51,812 nt of DNA, from the NCBI GenBank assembly GCA_017546705.1, contig JAFYSB010000069.1, positions 1 to 51,812 of the forward strand. The letters are read 5' to 3'. This document shows positions 9,582-17,989 of this stretch, in pieces; the first letter of the stretch is position 1; each line of letters opens with the position of its first letter. The notes beneath the pieces were generated by a model. The model was given only the letters and a program-made list of their open reading frames with translations. It searched no databases and was not told the origin of the DNA. Source of the stretch: Paludibacteraceae bacterium. Lineage in GTDB: Bacteria; Bacteroidota; Bacteroidia; Bacteroidales; Paludibacteraceae. Both the position numbers and the translations under genes were made by a program.

Positions 9582-11990
9582 ATGACTATCCTGATTTTAG
9601 CAATCACTTCTCTGCTCACTTCGTGGCAATTTGCTAAAGAGCAAAATGACCACCAAATACCAGTAGCTGAGGATAAACATTGGCAAGAAGTCTCTGTTCC
9701 ACACGATTGGGCAATCTACGGACCATTCGACCGCGCTAACGACCTGCAGAACGTTACCGTTTGGCAAAATGGCGAGACCTTCCCATCTATCAAGACTGGC
9801 CGCACAGGTGGACTACCATACATGGGTAGCGCATGGTACAAAACCATTCTTCCCCTTCAGGGGGAGTTAGAGGGGGCTTATTTCCTCCTCTTCGATGGCG
9901 CTATGAGCGAAGCCGAAGTCTTTGTCAATGGACAGAAAGTGTGCTTCTGGCCATATGGCTACAATGCCTTCCATTGTGATATTACATCTGCTTTGAAAAC
10001 TGGCGAAAACGAAATTGCTGTTCGCCTCCAAAACCGCGAGCAGAGTAGCCGCTGGTATCCTGGTGCAGGACTCTTCCGCAATGTGCATTTCATTCATAAA
10101 CCCCATGTATATGTTCCTATTTGGGGCACACATATCACTACACCTTATGTGACCGAGGAATTGGCTGCTGTGAATATCAAAACACGTGTAGAGAATGCAC
10201 TCAACAAACATATTGAGTTGCGCACTTCGCTTATTCATAAAGCAACTGGAGAAGTGGTGGATTCGCTTGTTAGTCACTACGATGTAAAACACAACTTACC
10301 TCTTGAGCAAAACATCACCCTCCACAATCCTGCTCTCTGGTCGCCTGAGACGCCTAATTTATATATTGCACGCACAAGTGTATATGCAGACGGCGTATAC
10401 CAAGAAGAGGTAGAAACCACCTTTGGCGTGCGTAGCGTACAAATCGTACCGAATGTGGGTTTCCTACTCAATGGCAAAGTGCGTAAGATTCAAGGTGTTT
10501 GCTTACACCATGATCTTGGTCCTCTAGGCTCGGCAATTAACAAAGATGCACTACGCCGTCAGTTATTGATACTCAAGGAGATGGGATGCGATGCTATTCG
10601 TACTTCCCACAATATGCCTGCGCCCGAACAAATCGAACTTTGCGATGAAATCGGACTTATGGTGATGTGTGAACCATTCGATGAGTGGGATTGGGCAAAA
10701 TGTAAAAATGGTTATAGTCGTTTCTTCAACGAGTGGGCAGAACGCGATATGGTGAATATGCTACACCATTTCCGCAACAACCCAAGTATCATCATGTGGT
10801 CTATTGGCAACGAAGTACCTACGCAATGTGACCCACAGGGATATAAAACAGCAAAAATGTTGCAAGATATATGCGTTCGTGAGGATGGAACACGTCCATG
10901 TACGGCGGGTATGGATCAAGTGACATGCGTTTTGGAGAATGGTTTTGCTAGTGTACTGCAAATAGTTGGACTCAATTACCGTCCTCATCGCTATTTGGAA
11001 TCCTACCAACGTACACCTCAACACCTAATTCTTGGCTCGGAGACTGCCTCTACCGTTTCTTCTCGTGGTGTATATCTATTACCTGCATTGCCCGATGATA
11101 CCGATCATATCACTAATATGAATCATCCGGGTGGCAATAGCCAAACCAATCAATGCTCTAGTTATGACCTGCAATATTGCCCTTGGAGTAATCTTCCGGA
11201 TGATGATTTCCGAAATATGGATGACTATGCTTGGACGATTGGACAGTTCGTTTGGACAGGCTTTGACTATCTAGGTGAACCTTCTCCATGGGATACTGAT
11301 GCTTGGCCAAGTCACTCTTCCTACTTCGGTATCATTGACCTTGCAGGTATTCCTAAAGATCGCTACTACCTCTATCGCTCTATGTGGCGCAAGGATGTAC
11401 ATACCGTACATCTCCTTCCTCATTGGAATTGGAATACTGGTGACACCCTTCCAGTTATGGCATACACCGATGCCGCTGAAGGCGAACTCTTTGTCAATGG
11501 CAAGAGTATGGGTAAGGTACGCAAACTCACTCGCGAAGAGTCTGAAGCCGCTATTCAGGCAGGCGACCCATTGGGCTTGCAACGCCGCTATCGCCTCATC
11601 TGGGATAACATCCCATACGAGGCAGGTGAGATTAAGGTCGTTACGCCTGTAGGAGAGGCTATTCGCAAGACGGCAGGTGCACCACACCATATAGAGATGT
11701 ACGTGGAGGATATCCCCGCAACAGACAATAAACCTCTTCACTTCGTGCGTGTACGTGTCTGCGATGCGAATGGTAATCTCTGTCCACAAGCCAATCATCT
11801 CATCCGCTTTGCTACCAAAGGCGAGGGTACATTCCGCGCGGCTGCCAATGGCGATGCTGCTAATCTGGACCTCTTCCATATGCCTCAACACCATGCTTTT
11901 GCTGGCGAATTGACGGCTATCGTAGAAGGCAGTTGCACGCTGACCGCTACTGCAAAAGGACTTAAAAAAGCAATAATAACCATTCAATAA
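9582..11990 (+). CDS. Beta-galactosidase (GH2 family)
   Basis: An 802-residue exo-glycosidase expected to release galactose from galacto-oligosaccharides. The N-terminal jelly-roll has VPHDWAIYGPFDR and GSAWYKT, the immunoglobulin-like domain follows, and the catalytic barrel has RTSHNMPAPEQIELCDEIG. Glu411 in WSIGNEVPTQ is the predicted acid/base and Glu487 in LILGSETAS the predicted nucleophile. A C-terminal beta-domain follows. A short hydrophobic N-terminus (TILILAITSLLTS) suggests export, probably to the periplasm. Residues 90-99 (LPLQGELEGA) are encoded by a C-rich palindromic repeat that looks inserted in frame (see 9848-9880). Eleven bases separate it from galK. Confidence 0.93.
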   Translation: MTILILAITSLLTSWQFAKEQNDHQIPVAEDKHWQEVSVPHDWAIYGPFDRANDLQNVTVWQNGETFPSIKTGRTGGLPYMGSAWYKTILPLQGELEGAYFLLFDGAMSEAEVFVNGQKVCFWPYGYNAFHCDITSALKTGENEIAVRLQNREQSSRWYPGAGLFRNVHFIHKPHVYVPIWGTHITTPYVTEELAAVNIKTRVENALNKHIELRTSLIHKATGEVVDSLVSHYDVKHNLPLEQNITLHNPALWSPETPNLYIARTSVYADGVYQEEVETTFGVRSVQIVPNVGFLLNGKVRKIQGVCLHHDLGPLGSAINKDALRRQLLILKEMGCDAIRTSHNMPAPEQIELCDEIGLMVMCEPFDEWDWAKCKNGYSRFFNEWAERDMVNMLHHFRNNPSIIMWSIGNEVPTQCDPQGYKTAKMLQDICVREDGTRPCTAGMDQVTCVLENGFASVLQIVGLNYRPHRYLESYQRTPQHLILGSETASTVSSRGVYLLPALPDDTDHITNMNHPGGNSQTNQCSSYDLQYCPWSNLPDDDFRNMDDYAWTIGQFVWTGFDYLGEPSPWDTDAWPSHSSYFGIIDLAGIPKDRYYLYRSMWRKDVHTVHLLPHWNWNTGDTLPVMAYTDAAEGELFVNGKSMGKVRKLTREESEAAIQAGDPLGLQRRYRLIWDNIPYEAGEIKVVTPVGEAIRKTAGAPHHIEMYVEDIPATDNKPLHFVRVRVCDANGNLCPQANHLIRFATKGEGTFRAAANGDAANLDLFHMPQHHAFAGELTAIVEGSCTLTATAKGLKKAIITIQ
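9848..9880. repeat. C-rich palindromic repeat inside the GH2 gene
   Basis: The plus strand reads TTCCCCTTCAGGGGGAG followed by TTAGAGGGGGCTT. CCCC-TTCA-GGGG forms a hairpin. The element is in frame and encodes LPLQGELEGA between GSAWYKT and the conserved FLLFDGA strand. It resembles C-rich palindromes I associate with intergenic DNA in Bacteroidota, and relatives occur at 14238-14276 and 43002-43078. Confidence 0.7.
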
Positions 11991-12000
11991 ATACGATACC

Positions 12001-13164
12001 ATGACAATCGAACAACTCAAATCTGCTTACGAAGCAGCTTATCAAAAACCAGCAACCGACATATTCTTTTCACCTGGTCGTGTTAACTTAATAGGTGAGC
12101 ATACAGACTACAATGGTGGTTTTGTGTTCCCTTGCGCACTCAGCTTTGGTACCTATCTCTTGCTTTCTCCTAATAACGAACAAAAGCTCAATTTCCGTTC
12201 GTTGAATATGGAGGCAGTATATGCATTAGGTTTGAACGAACTGACTGCTCCACTACCTGACAAAGCATGGGCAAATTATCCATTAGGAGTCTTTGCTCAA
12301 TTTATCAAACGTGGCATAACCATTACTCAGGGATACGATATCCTCTTTTGGGGTAATGTACCTGCAGGTGCGGGTTTGAGCAGTAGTGCTGCAATGGAGG
12401 TTGTAACCGCTTATGCACTAAACGATTTGCTTGGCACAGGATACCCACTTACTGAATTAGCCAAGATTGGCCGTGCCGCAGAGCACGAGTTTGCAGGCGT
12501 GATGTGTGGTATCATGGATCAGTTTGCTTCTGCACATGGCAAAGCTGACCATGCAATCTATTTAAATTGCGACACATTGGAGTATGAACTTGTACCAGTC
12601 AAATTGGATGGAGTGAAAGTGGTTGTTACCAACACCCACTCACCTCACAAATTGGATTCTGGTTCCTTTAATGACCGTGTTCGTCAATGTCAATTAGCAG
12701 TAGAGCAAATTAATGCAGTACGCCCAATCCAATATTTGGCAGAACTCTCACAATCTGAATTTGAGCAAGTCAAAGATGCTATTACCGACGAAGTAGCACA
12801 CCGCCGTGCTCGTCACGTAGTTGGTGAAGTACAACGTACAGTGGATGCTGTAGAGGCGCTGCAAAAAGGAGATATTGAGAAGTTTGGCGTGTTGATGAAT
12901 CAAAGTCATATTTCTCTGCGCGATGATTATGAAGTAACAGGTCCTCAATTGGATGCCCTTGCTGAAGCAGCATGGAAAGTGGAAGGCGTAATCGGTAGCC
13001 GTATGACGGGTGGTGGCTTTGGTGGTTGCACCGTATCATTAGTACGCGAGGAAGCTATTCCTACCTTCATTGAGCAAGTAGGTGCCGAATATACCGAGAA
13101 GACTGGTCTGAAAGCCGATTTCTATATCGCAGAAATTGGCGATGGCGCACATCGTGTATTGTAG
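12001..13164 (+). CDS. galK: Galactokinase
   Basis: A 387-residue cytoplasmic GHMP kinase that phosphorylates galactose to galactose-1-phosphate, the first step of the Leloir pathway. The galactokinase signature GRVNLIGEHTDYNGG lies at about residues 23-37. The ATP-binding motif PAGAGLSSSAAMEV is at about 121, and the third GHMP motif TGGGFGGCTVSLV is at about 337. Length matches the family (380-390). It directly follows the beta-galactosidase, which fits intracellular use of galactose freed from pectic galactan. No epimerase or uridylyltransferase gene is in view. Confidence 0.97.
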   Translation: MTIEQLKSAYEAAYQKPATDIFFSPGRVNLIGEHTDYNGGFVFPCALSFGTYLLLSPNNEQKLNFRSLNMEAVYALGLNELTAPLPDKAWANYPLGVFAQFIKRGITITQGYDILFWGNVPAGAGLSSSAAMEVVTAYALNDLLGTGYPLTELAKIGRAAEHEFAGVMCGIMDQFASAHGKADHAIYLNCDTLEYELVPVKLDGVKVVVTNTHSPHKLDSGSFNDRVRQCQLAVEQINAVRPIQYLAELSQSEFEQVKDAITDEVAHRRARHVVGEVQRTVDAVEALQKGDIEKFGVLMNQSHISLRDDYEVTGPQLDALAEAAWKVEGVIGSRMTGGGFGGCTVSLVREEAIPTFIEQVGAEYTEKTGLKADFYIAEIGDGAHRVL

Positions 13165-13176
13165 TAAGTCATAAAG

Positions 13177-13923
13177 ATGTCGCTTATCTACATTGATGTT
13201 CCCAAGGGTAAACGTTTGGTGTGGTACCTTGCTGCAGAGGAATACTTTGCCCATAAGCTAGAGGTACTATATCCCAACTCTATCGATAACTTAGATGGGG
13301 TACTATTCACTTGGATAGTACCCCCTACGGTTATCTTTGGACGGCATCAAGTCATGCAAAACGAAGTGAATGTTGCTTTTTGCCAAACCAATGGCATTGC
13401 CATGTATCGCCGTAAGAGTGGGGGAGGGTGTGTATATGCCGACGAGGGCAACTTGATGATTAGTTATATCTCGCCATCTTCCCATAGTGAGCAAGTATTC
13501 CAAGAATATTTAGATAATATGTCTAAATGCTTGCGCTCTATGGGCTACAACGCTGTTAAATCTACTCATAATGATATAATGGTAGGTGAGCACAAAGTGT
13601 CAGGCAATGCGTGCTTTGCCCTTCCTCAAGCTACCATCGTTCATGGTACTTTACTCTATGATGTCAATTTTGAAATGCTGCAACAGGCCATTACGCCCTC
13701 GCAAGAGAAACTCGCCAAGCATGGCGTTCAATCCGTTCGCCAGCGGGTGAAGAACTTAAAAAGTATTGCGAATGCACTTGATTGGCAATCAACACAAGCA
13801 TTAGCGCAAAAAATCAAGGAGTTTTGGTGCAACCAAACATATATACCTACAGAAAAAGATATTCAAGAAATTGATAAAATCGAACAAGAATACCTTAATC
13901 TAGACTTCATCCATAGCCGATAA
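13177..13923 (+). CDS. Lipoate-protein ligase A-like protein
   Basis: A 248-residue BPL/LplA/LipB-fold protein expected to attach lipoate or a related acyl group to lysines of 2-oxoacid dehydrogenase or glycine-cleavage proteins. The family motif RRKSGGGCVYADEGNLMISY lies at about residues 70-89. The lysine in VGEHKVSGNA is the expected adenylate-binding residue. It is shorter than E. coli LplA (about 338 residues) and lacks room for the full C-terminal accessory domain, so it may act as an amidotransferase or with a partner. It starts 12 bases after galK and appears cotranscribed with the galactan enzymes, though no functional link is obvious. Confidence 0.85.
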   Translation: MSLIYIDVPKGKRLVWYLAAEEYFAHKLEVLYPNSIDNLDGVLFTWIVPPTVIFGRHQVMQNEVNVAFCQTNGIAMYRRKSGGGCVYADEGNLMISYISPSSHSEQVFQEYLDNMSKCLRSMGYNAVKSTHNDIMVGEHKVSGNACFALPQATIVHGTLLYDVNFEMLQQAITPSQEKLAKHGVQSVRQRVKNLKSIANALDWQSTQALAQKIKEFWCNQTYIPTEKDIQEIDKIEQEYLNLDFIHSR

Positions 13924-13929
13924 ATACCT

Positions 13930-13976
13930 CTAAACACTAAACAGTAGCCCGTATACGGGCGTCCCCTAAACACTAA
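13930..13976. repeat. GTTTAG-flanked palindrome, copy R1
   Basis: On the minus strand GTTTAGGGGACGC, then the perfect palindrome GCCCGTATACGGGC (13947-13960), then GCTACTGTTTAG. The element ends at the ABC-F gene: its outermost GTTAG supplies the TAG stop codon (13973-13975). Confidence 0.8.
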
Positions 13977-15742
13977 CTATCTATCTCGCTAAGCTCCAAC
14001 CAGCGCATTTCTGCTTCATCCAAAAGGTCTTGCACCTCTTTGTAGCGTGCAGATGCTTGGGCAATATCATTTGGATTGGTAGCACCACCAGATAGCAAGG
14101 CTTCCAATTGTGCTTTTTCTTCTTCAAGTTGTGGCATCTGCTTCTCCAATTCTTCCAACTCACGTTTCTCCTTGAAACTCAATCTGCGCTTCTGCTCAGT
14201 CTTTGTTTTCGTGCCTTTAACCTCTAAACTTTCTCCTTTTAAGCCCTTCCCATCAGGGAGGGGTTTGGGGTAGGCTTCTTTCGCTTCCAACCGATATTGC
14301 GTATAATTACCAGGGAAATCTTGCACATGACCTTCGCCATGGAACACGAAGATATGATCCACTACTTTATCCATAAAATAGCGGTCGTGACTTATCACAA
14401 TCAAACACCCTTGAAAATTCTTTAGATATTCTTCTAATACATTTAGGGTAGGGATGTCTAAATCGTTGGTTGGCTCGTCCAGTATCAAGAAGTTCGGACT
14501 GCGCATCAACACCGTGCATAGGTGCAAACGCTGACGTTCACCGCCCGACAACTTGCTGACATAATCATATTGCTGATTGGGCGAAAAGAGAAACATTTGC
14601 AAAAACTGACTTGCTGTCATCTTCTGTCCATTGCCTAAATCTACCATTTCGGCAATATCACGCACCACCTCTATCACTTTCTTACTTTCATCAAACTGCA
14701 ATCCCGTTTGTGCATAGTAGCCAAACTTTACTGTGCTACCCACGTCCCAACTACCACTATCCACAGGCACTTCGCCTAATAGCAATTTGATAAAAGTACT
14801 CTTTCCTGTGCCATTATTGCCTATGATGCCCAACTTCTCATAGCGTGAGAAGACATAGTTAAATTGGTCTAGAATCACTTTCTTTTTGCCTGTAGAAGGT
14901 GATACAAAGGCTTTGCATACATCTTTCGCTTCGAAGATTTTATTGCCTATATAACCTGATTTTACAGCCAATCGCACATCTGCCTCATTACGTTGCTGTT
15001 TGGCTTTTTTCTCTAGTTCATAGAAGTTATCAATACGATATTGTGCTTTGTGTGCGCGTGCTTGTGGCATGCGTCGCATCCACTCTAGTTCGGTGCGATA
15101 GAGATTGCGTGCTTTTTCTACTTCTGCATTCTGCGCTTCGATTCGTTCTGCACGCTTTTCGATATAGTATGTATAATTGCCGTGATAAGCATATAGGTTA
15201 TGTTCATCTAGTTCAAAGATATCGGTGCAAACACTATCTAGAAAATACCTATCGTGAGTCACCATGAGAATGGTAAGTGCTTTCTCGCCTCTGATAGTGC
15301 GATTGTTGAGATATTCCTCCAACCACACTACCGTATCCAAATCCAAGTGGTTCGTTGGCTCATCCAGTAGCAGGATATCAGGCTCGTCATCCAATACTTG
15401 CTGCAAAAGCATCTTCTTTTGCTGTCCACCGCTCAGTTTCAAAAACTCCTCGCCTTTCACCTCTAAACTATAGCCGCTTGCGGCGTCCCCTAAACAATCA
15501 ACACGCATGTGTTGGGGCAAATACCTCACTTTCAAATCTTTGCGCCAAGTGATTTTACCGCTATCATAGTCAGTTCTCCCCATCAAGATGTCTAATAGCG
15601 TACTCTTACCAATACCATTACGCGCAATGAGTGCAATGCGTTGCCCTTTGTTCACCGCAAAACTAATATTGCTAAACAATACCTTCGAACCCACAGATTT
15701 TGTGAGATCCTCTACTAATAGATATGGAGTTACCACTGCCAT
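13973..15742 (-). CDS. ABC-F family ATP-binding protein (Uup-like) with shortened first ATPase domain
   Basis: A 589-residue cytoplasmic ABC-F ATPase. Such proteins act on ribosomes or nucleic acids rather than in transport. NBD1 has NGIGKST (42-48), LSGGQQKK (103-110) and LLLDEPTNHLDLD. NBD2 has GNNGTGKST, LSGGERQRL and LILDEPTNDLDIP. A charged C-terminal coiled coil ends the protein. Only about 55 residues separate Walker A and signature in NBD1. Family members I know have about 60 more, including the helical subdomain. The gap is filled by a repeat-encoded stretch (residues 82-96). A second repeat-encoded insertion (about 489-510) lies in the linker before the coiled coil. NBD2 looks complete. 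Confidence 0.92.
   Translation of the reverse strand: MAVVTPYLLVEDLTKSVGSKVLFSNISFAVNKGQRIALIARNGIGKSTLLDILMGRTDYDSGKITWRKDLKVRYLPQHMRVDCLGDAASGYSLEVKGEEFLKLSGGQQKKMLLQQVLDDEPDILLLDEPTNHLDLDTVVWLEEYLNNRTIRGEKALTILMVTHDRYFLDSVCTDIFELDEHNLYAYHGNYTYYIEKRAERIEAQNAEVEKARNLYRTELEWMRRMPQARAHKAQYRIDNFYELEKKAKQQRNEADVRLAVKSGYIGNKIFEAKDVCKAFVSPSTGKKKVILDQFNYVFSRYEKLGIIGNNGTGKSTFIKLLLGEVPVDSGSWDVGSTVKFGYYAQTGLQFDESKKVIEVVRDIAEMVDLGNGQKMTASQFLQMFLFSPNQQYDYVSKLSGGERQRLHLCTVLMRSPNFLILDEPTNDLDIPTLNVLEEYLKNFQGCLIVISHDRYFMDKVVDHIFVFHGEGHVQDFPGNYTQYRLEAKEAYPKPLPDGKGLKGESLEVKGTKTKTEQKRRLSFKEKRELEELEKQMPQLEEEKAQLEALLSGGATNPNDIAQASARYKEVQDLLDEAEMRWLELSEIDS
14216..14276. repeat. C-rich palindrome plus GTTTAGAGG element inside the ABC-F gene
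   Basis: On the minus strand AAGCCTACCCCAAACCCC, TCCCTGATGGGAAGGG, then AAAGTTTAGAGGTTAAAGG. It encodes AYPKPLPDGKGLKGESLEVKG in the linker before the coiled coil. The first part matches intergenic DNA at 43002-43034 at roughly 30 of 34 positions by eye. The SLEVKG end matches the other ABC-F repeat at 15450-15497. Confidence 0.8.
15461..15497. repeat. GTTTAG-flanked palindrome inside the ABC-F gene, copy R3
   Basis: Minus strand: GTTTAGGGGACGCC, palindromic core GCCGC-AA-GCGGC, then TATAGTTTAGAGG. It shares the GTTTAGGGGACGC arm with copy R1. Here it is read in frame as DCLGDAASGYSLE, avoiding the TAG frame. Confidence 0.8.
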
Positions 15743-15746
15743 CTCT

Positions 15747-15783
15747 CTAAACTCTAAACAGTAGCAAAGCGTCCTCTAAACTA
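15747..15783. repeat. GTTTAG-flanked palindrome, copy R2
   Basis: Plus strand CTAAACTCTAAACAGTAGC, AAA, GCGTCCTCTAAAC. It fills the gap between the ABC-F start and the DUF4837 gene. Its outer edge reads TAG on the minus strand and is the DUF4837 stop codon (15781-15783). Confidence 0.8.
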
Positions 15784-16911
15784 TTTTACCGTATCTTGTG
15801 GCAATTGCAAGGTGTACAATATTGCTTCTGCTTGACGTAGTGCCGTGCGTTTCTTTTGTCCTGCAGCATATAGGAATGTTTCGGCTGTTACTACTCGCCC
15901 ATTCACTTGATCCAAACGCGTATGGCTCACATAAGGACCACCCATGGCTTCGCCATCCAATATCTTCCACAATCCGCGTACTTCTGTGGCATGTTCATCT
16001 TCTTGTACCACAATATTGCGTACCACAGGAGGCATCACCTTGTATTCCGTACCCATATACGATCCCTCAACACTTGCACTTACTACGCGTCCCAATACCT
16101 CATCACGTTTAGCATTGAGATAGTCCTGTGTGAAAGTGTTTTCATCGGTATAAGGATAACTATATACCACCAAATCGCGACGCATGCTGCCTTTGTTGTT
16201 GCAGCACCACAGTAGGCGTACTTCTGGAGCTACGGCGATAGGGTTGCGCAAACTATAGGTGGTGACTCCTGCTAAAGTAGTGTCCATAATCACCATATAA
16301 TCTTCAGGAATCAGCATATCGTATCCCTCTGCTTGCAGAATTGCACGTGCAGCCTTATTCGTGCTAGCGCGATAGAACTTCATTTGTCGTTTAATCTCTT
16401 GATTCACAAACCAATCGCGAATCTCCTCTCCGTGCTCCAACCAATAGGCTACAAACTCCTCCTCCGATGGCGATTGTACGCGGCAAATAGCTTGTGGAGT
16501 GGACCAATAGTCATTTGCTACTTTAGTCTTGAGTTGCGTGTATTTTTGTGGATTGATATCTACAAATAGGATATTACGTGTAGGCTTTAGCATGTCATCA
16601 AACAATGCAGTCTTCACTTGTGTCAGTCGGAAATAAGGTTCCACTTGTGGCATGCAAGGCATATCTGCTCCCATCACAGCCTCTACTAAATCGTATAGGC
16701 TTGCTATAGGTTTGGTATAGCCTGATGCCTCATTAACCAACGACAGTTTAGCTACTTCATTCACTTGCTCTTGGGTCAATGGCTCATCGTTCATTACCAC
16801 TAAGCACTCGTAGATGGATCCAGTGGCAGAAGTGAGTGTACGCCCTGTACCTTTACCACAACTCACCAATATAATGGCCACCAAAAATACTATTCCATGT
16901 AATTTTTTCAT
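15781..16911 (-). CDS. DUF4837 family lipoprotein
   Basis: A 376-residue lipoprotein matching the Bacteroidota DUF4837 family, whose biochemical role is unknown. The signal peptide ends in LVSC (Cys18). Features include YECLVVMNDEPLTQEQV near the N-terminus, a mid-region LFVDINPQKYTQL, and a C-terminal YVSHTRLDQVNGRVVTAETF and LYAAGQKKRTALRQAEAI. I start it at ATG 16911, because this gives a proper lipoprotein signal directly behind a promoter; the open frame extends upstream to 17103 but reads through a structured intergenic element. Its stop codon lies in a GTTTAG repeat. Confidence 0.88.
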   Translation of the reverse strand: MKKLHGIVFLVAIILVSCGKGTGRTLTSATGSIYECLVVMNDEPLTQEQVNEVAKLSLVNEASGYTKPIASLYDLVEAVMGADMPCMPQVEPYFRLTQVKTALFDDMLKPTRNILFVDINPQKYTQLKTKVANDYWSTPQAICRVQSPSEEEFVAYWLEHGEEIRDWFVNQEIKRQMKFYRASTNKAARAILQAEGYDMLIPEDYMVIMDTTLAGVTTYSLRNPIAVAPEVRLLWCCNNKGSMRRDLVVYSYPYTDENTFTQDYLNAKRDEVLGRVVSASVEGSYMGTEYKVMPPVVRNIVVQEDEHATEVRGLWKILDGEAMGGPYVSHTRLDQVNGRVVTAETFLYAAGQKKRTALRQAEAILYTLQLPQDTVK

Positions 16912-16935
16912 TGCTGTAATTATTTTAATCCGTTG

Positions 16936-16967
16936 CAAAATTACTATATTTTTTGCACATATGCAAA
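16936..16967 (-). promoter_or_regulatory. Promoter of the DUF4837 gene
   Basis: On the minus strand TTTG (16967-16964), 20 bp, TAATTTTG (16943-16936), 25 bases before the chosen start codon. Confidence 0.8.
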
Positions 16968-17001
16968 TTTTTCGAGCCATTTCTACCCAATAACCCAATA
17001 A

Positions 17002-17120
17002 ATATAGGAGATTATCGCAAAGTATATGGAGCGCACGTAGCGCGGCATTCTCGAAGAAGGAGTGTAGTGAGCTACACGACCGATGAGAGAACTCCATAGA
17101 CAAGGCGAGAACCCCTATAT
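17002..17120. other. Structured intergenic element with nested helices
   Basis: It lies in the 433-base gap 16912-17344 and outside both flanking promoters. Nested pairings: ATATAGG (17002-17008) with CCTATAT (17114-17120); TCGC (17015-17018) with GCGA (17105-17108); TATGGAG (17025-17031) with CTCCATA (17092-17098). Inside sit the hairpin GCGC-ACGTA-GCGC (17031-17043), with its first base shared with the previous helix, and TTCTC (17048-17052) with GAGAA (17087-17091). That helix encloses GTGTAG-TGAG-CTACAC (17062-17077). No coding potential is evident. It may be a non-coding RNA, a MITE-like palindrome or another folded DNA element. I cannot tell which strand matters. Confidence 0.6.
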
Positions 17121-17214
17121 GTATTGCTGAAGTTATTTACGCCAGCCGCTTAGGCAAAAAGACGTACACACACACAACCAACTGGGGGTGGGATCGCAGG
17201 TAAACATAAAAATA

Positions 17215-17246
17215 TTTGGTGGAATGAAAAAAAAGCAGTATCTTTG
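17215..17246 (+). promoter_or_regulatory. Promoter of the O-methyltransferase gene
   Basis: TTTG (17215-17218), 20 bp, TATCTTTG (17239-17246). The leader of about 95 bases ends with an AATTCATCATTCA-type repeat (17311-17338). Confidence 0.85.
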
Positions 17247-17344
17247 CAGCGTAAAATAACGAAAGGGAGGTTATTGGGCTGAAATGGCGCGCACTACTTT
17301 TGCACCCACAATTCCAACTTCTTAATTCATCATTCACGATTGCT

Positions 17345-17983
17345 ATGCTACTAACTGAATATATCGAACAACATTCTTCGCCCGAGAGCGAAGCTTTGCA
17401 CCTTATCACCCATCGCACGCATTTGCGTGTAATCAATCCGCGTATGCTTTCGGGGCATGTGCAAGGGCGTGTGTTGAGTATGATTAGCCAAATGATTCAG
17501 CCTAAGCATATTTTGGAATTGGGAACCTTTACTGGCTATTCGGCTTTGTGTTTGGCAGAGGGCTTGCATGAAGAGGGTAGGCTCATTACTTTGGAGCACA
17601 ACGATGAGATGGAGGATTTTATTCGTGAGAATTTGGCACTTTCTCCGCTAGGTGAGAAGATCGACCTTGTCATCGCTGATGCCAAAGAATACCTTTCAAC
17701 GCTTCTCACGTCCGACACTACCAAATTTGATTTGGTCTTCATAGATGCGGATAAGAAGGAGTATTGCGATTACCTAGATTTGGTGCTTCCCTTGATGCAA
17801 CCAGGAGGTTGGATCTTGGCAGATAATACGCTGTGGGATGGTCATATCATTGACCCTGCCTATGACAAAGACCGCCAAACTATCGCTTTGCGCGCTTTCA
17901 ACGACAAGGTAGCGCAGGATTCACGCCTAGAGAAAGTCATCTTACCTCTCCGCGATGGTCTGACGATTATTCGAGTTAAATAA
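17345..17983 (+). CDS. SAM-dependent O-methyltransferase (class I, caffeoyl-CoA OMT-like)
   Basis: A 212-residue cytoplasmic methyltransferase of the cation-dependent OMT family. The SAM motif ILELGTFTGYSALCLAEGL lies at about residues 57-75. LVFIDADKKEYCDYL is the metal/acceptor motif and ILADNTLWDG the later conserved block. The acceptor is unknown; bacterial members act on catechols or tRNA-linked hydroxyuridine. ATG 17345 was preferred over an upstream TTG at 17300, because family members begin close to this point. It converges on the metallo-hydrolase gene with six bases between stop codons. Confidence 0.9.
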   Translation: MLLTEYIEQHSSPESEALHLITHRTHLRVINPRMLSGHVQGRVLSMISQMIQPKHILELGTFTGYSALCLAEGLHEEGRLITLEHNDEMEDFIRENLALSPLGEKIDLVIADAKEYLSTLLTSDTTKFDLVFIDADKKEYCDYLDLVLPLMQPGGWILADNTLWDGHIIDPAYDKDRQTIALRAFNDKVAQDSRLEKVILPLRDGLTIIRVK

Positions 17984-17989
17984 AATTTA

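Noticed and set aside
11271-12020. A 249-codon open frame antisense to the GH2 gene
   Set aside because: It lies almost wholly opposite a well-supported catalytic gene and shows no recognisable domain or signal.
16912-17103. N-terminal extension of the DUF4837 protein
   Set aside because: It reads through the promoter and the structured element. The lipobox signal begins at 16911.
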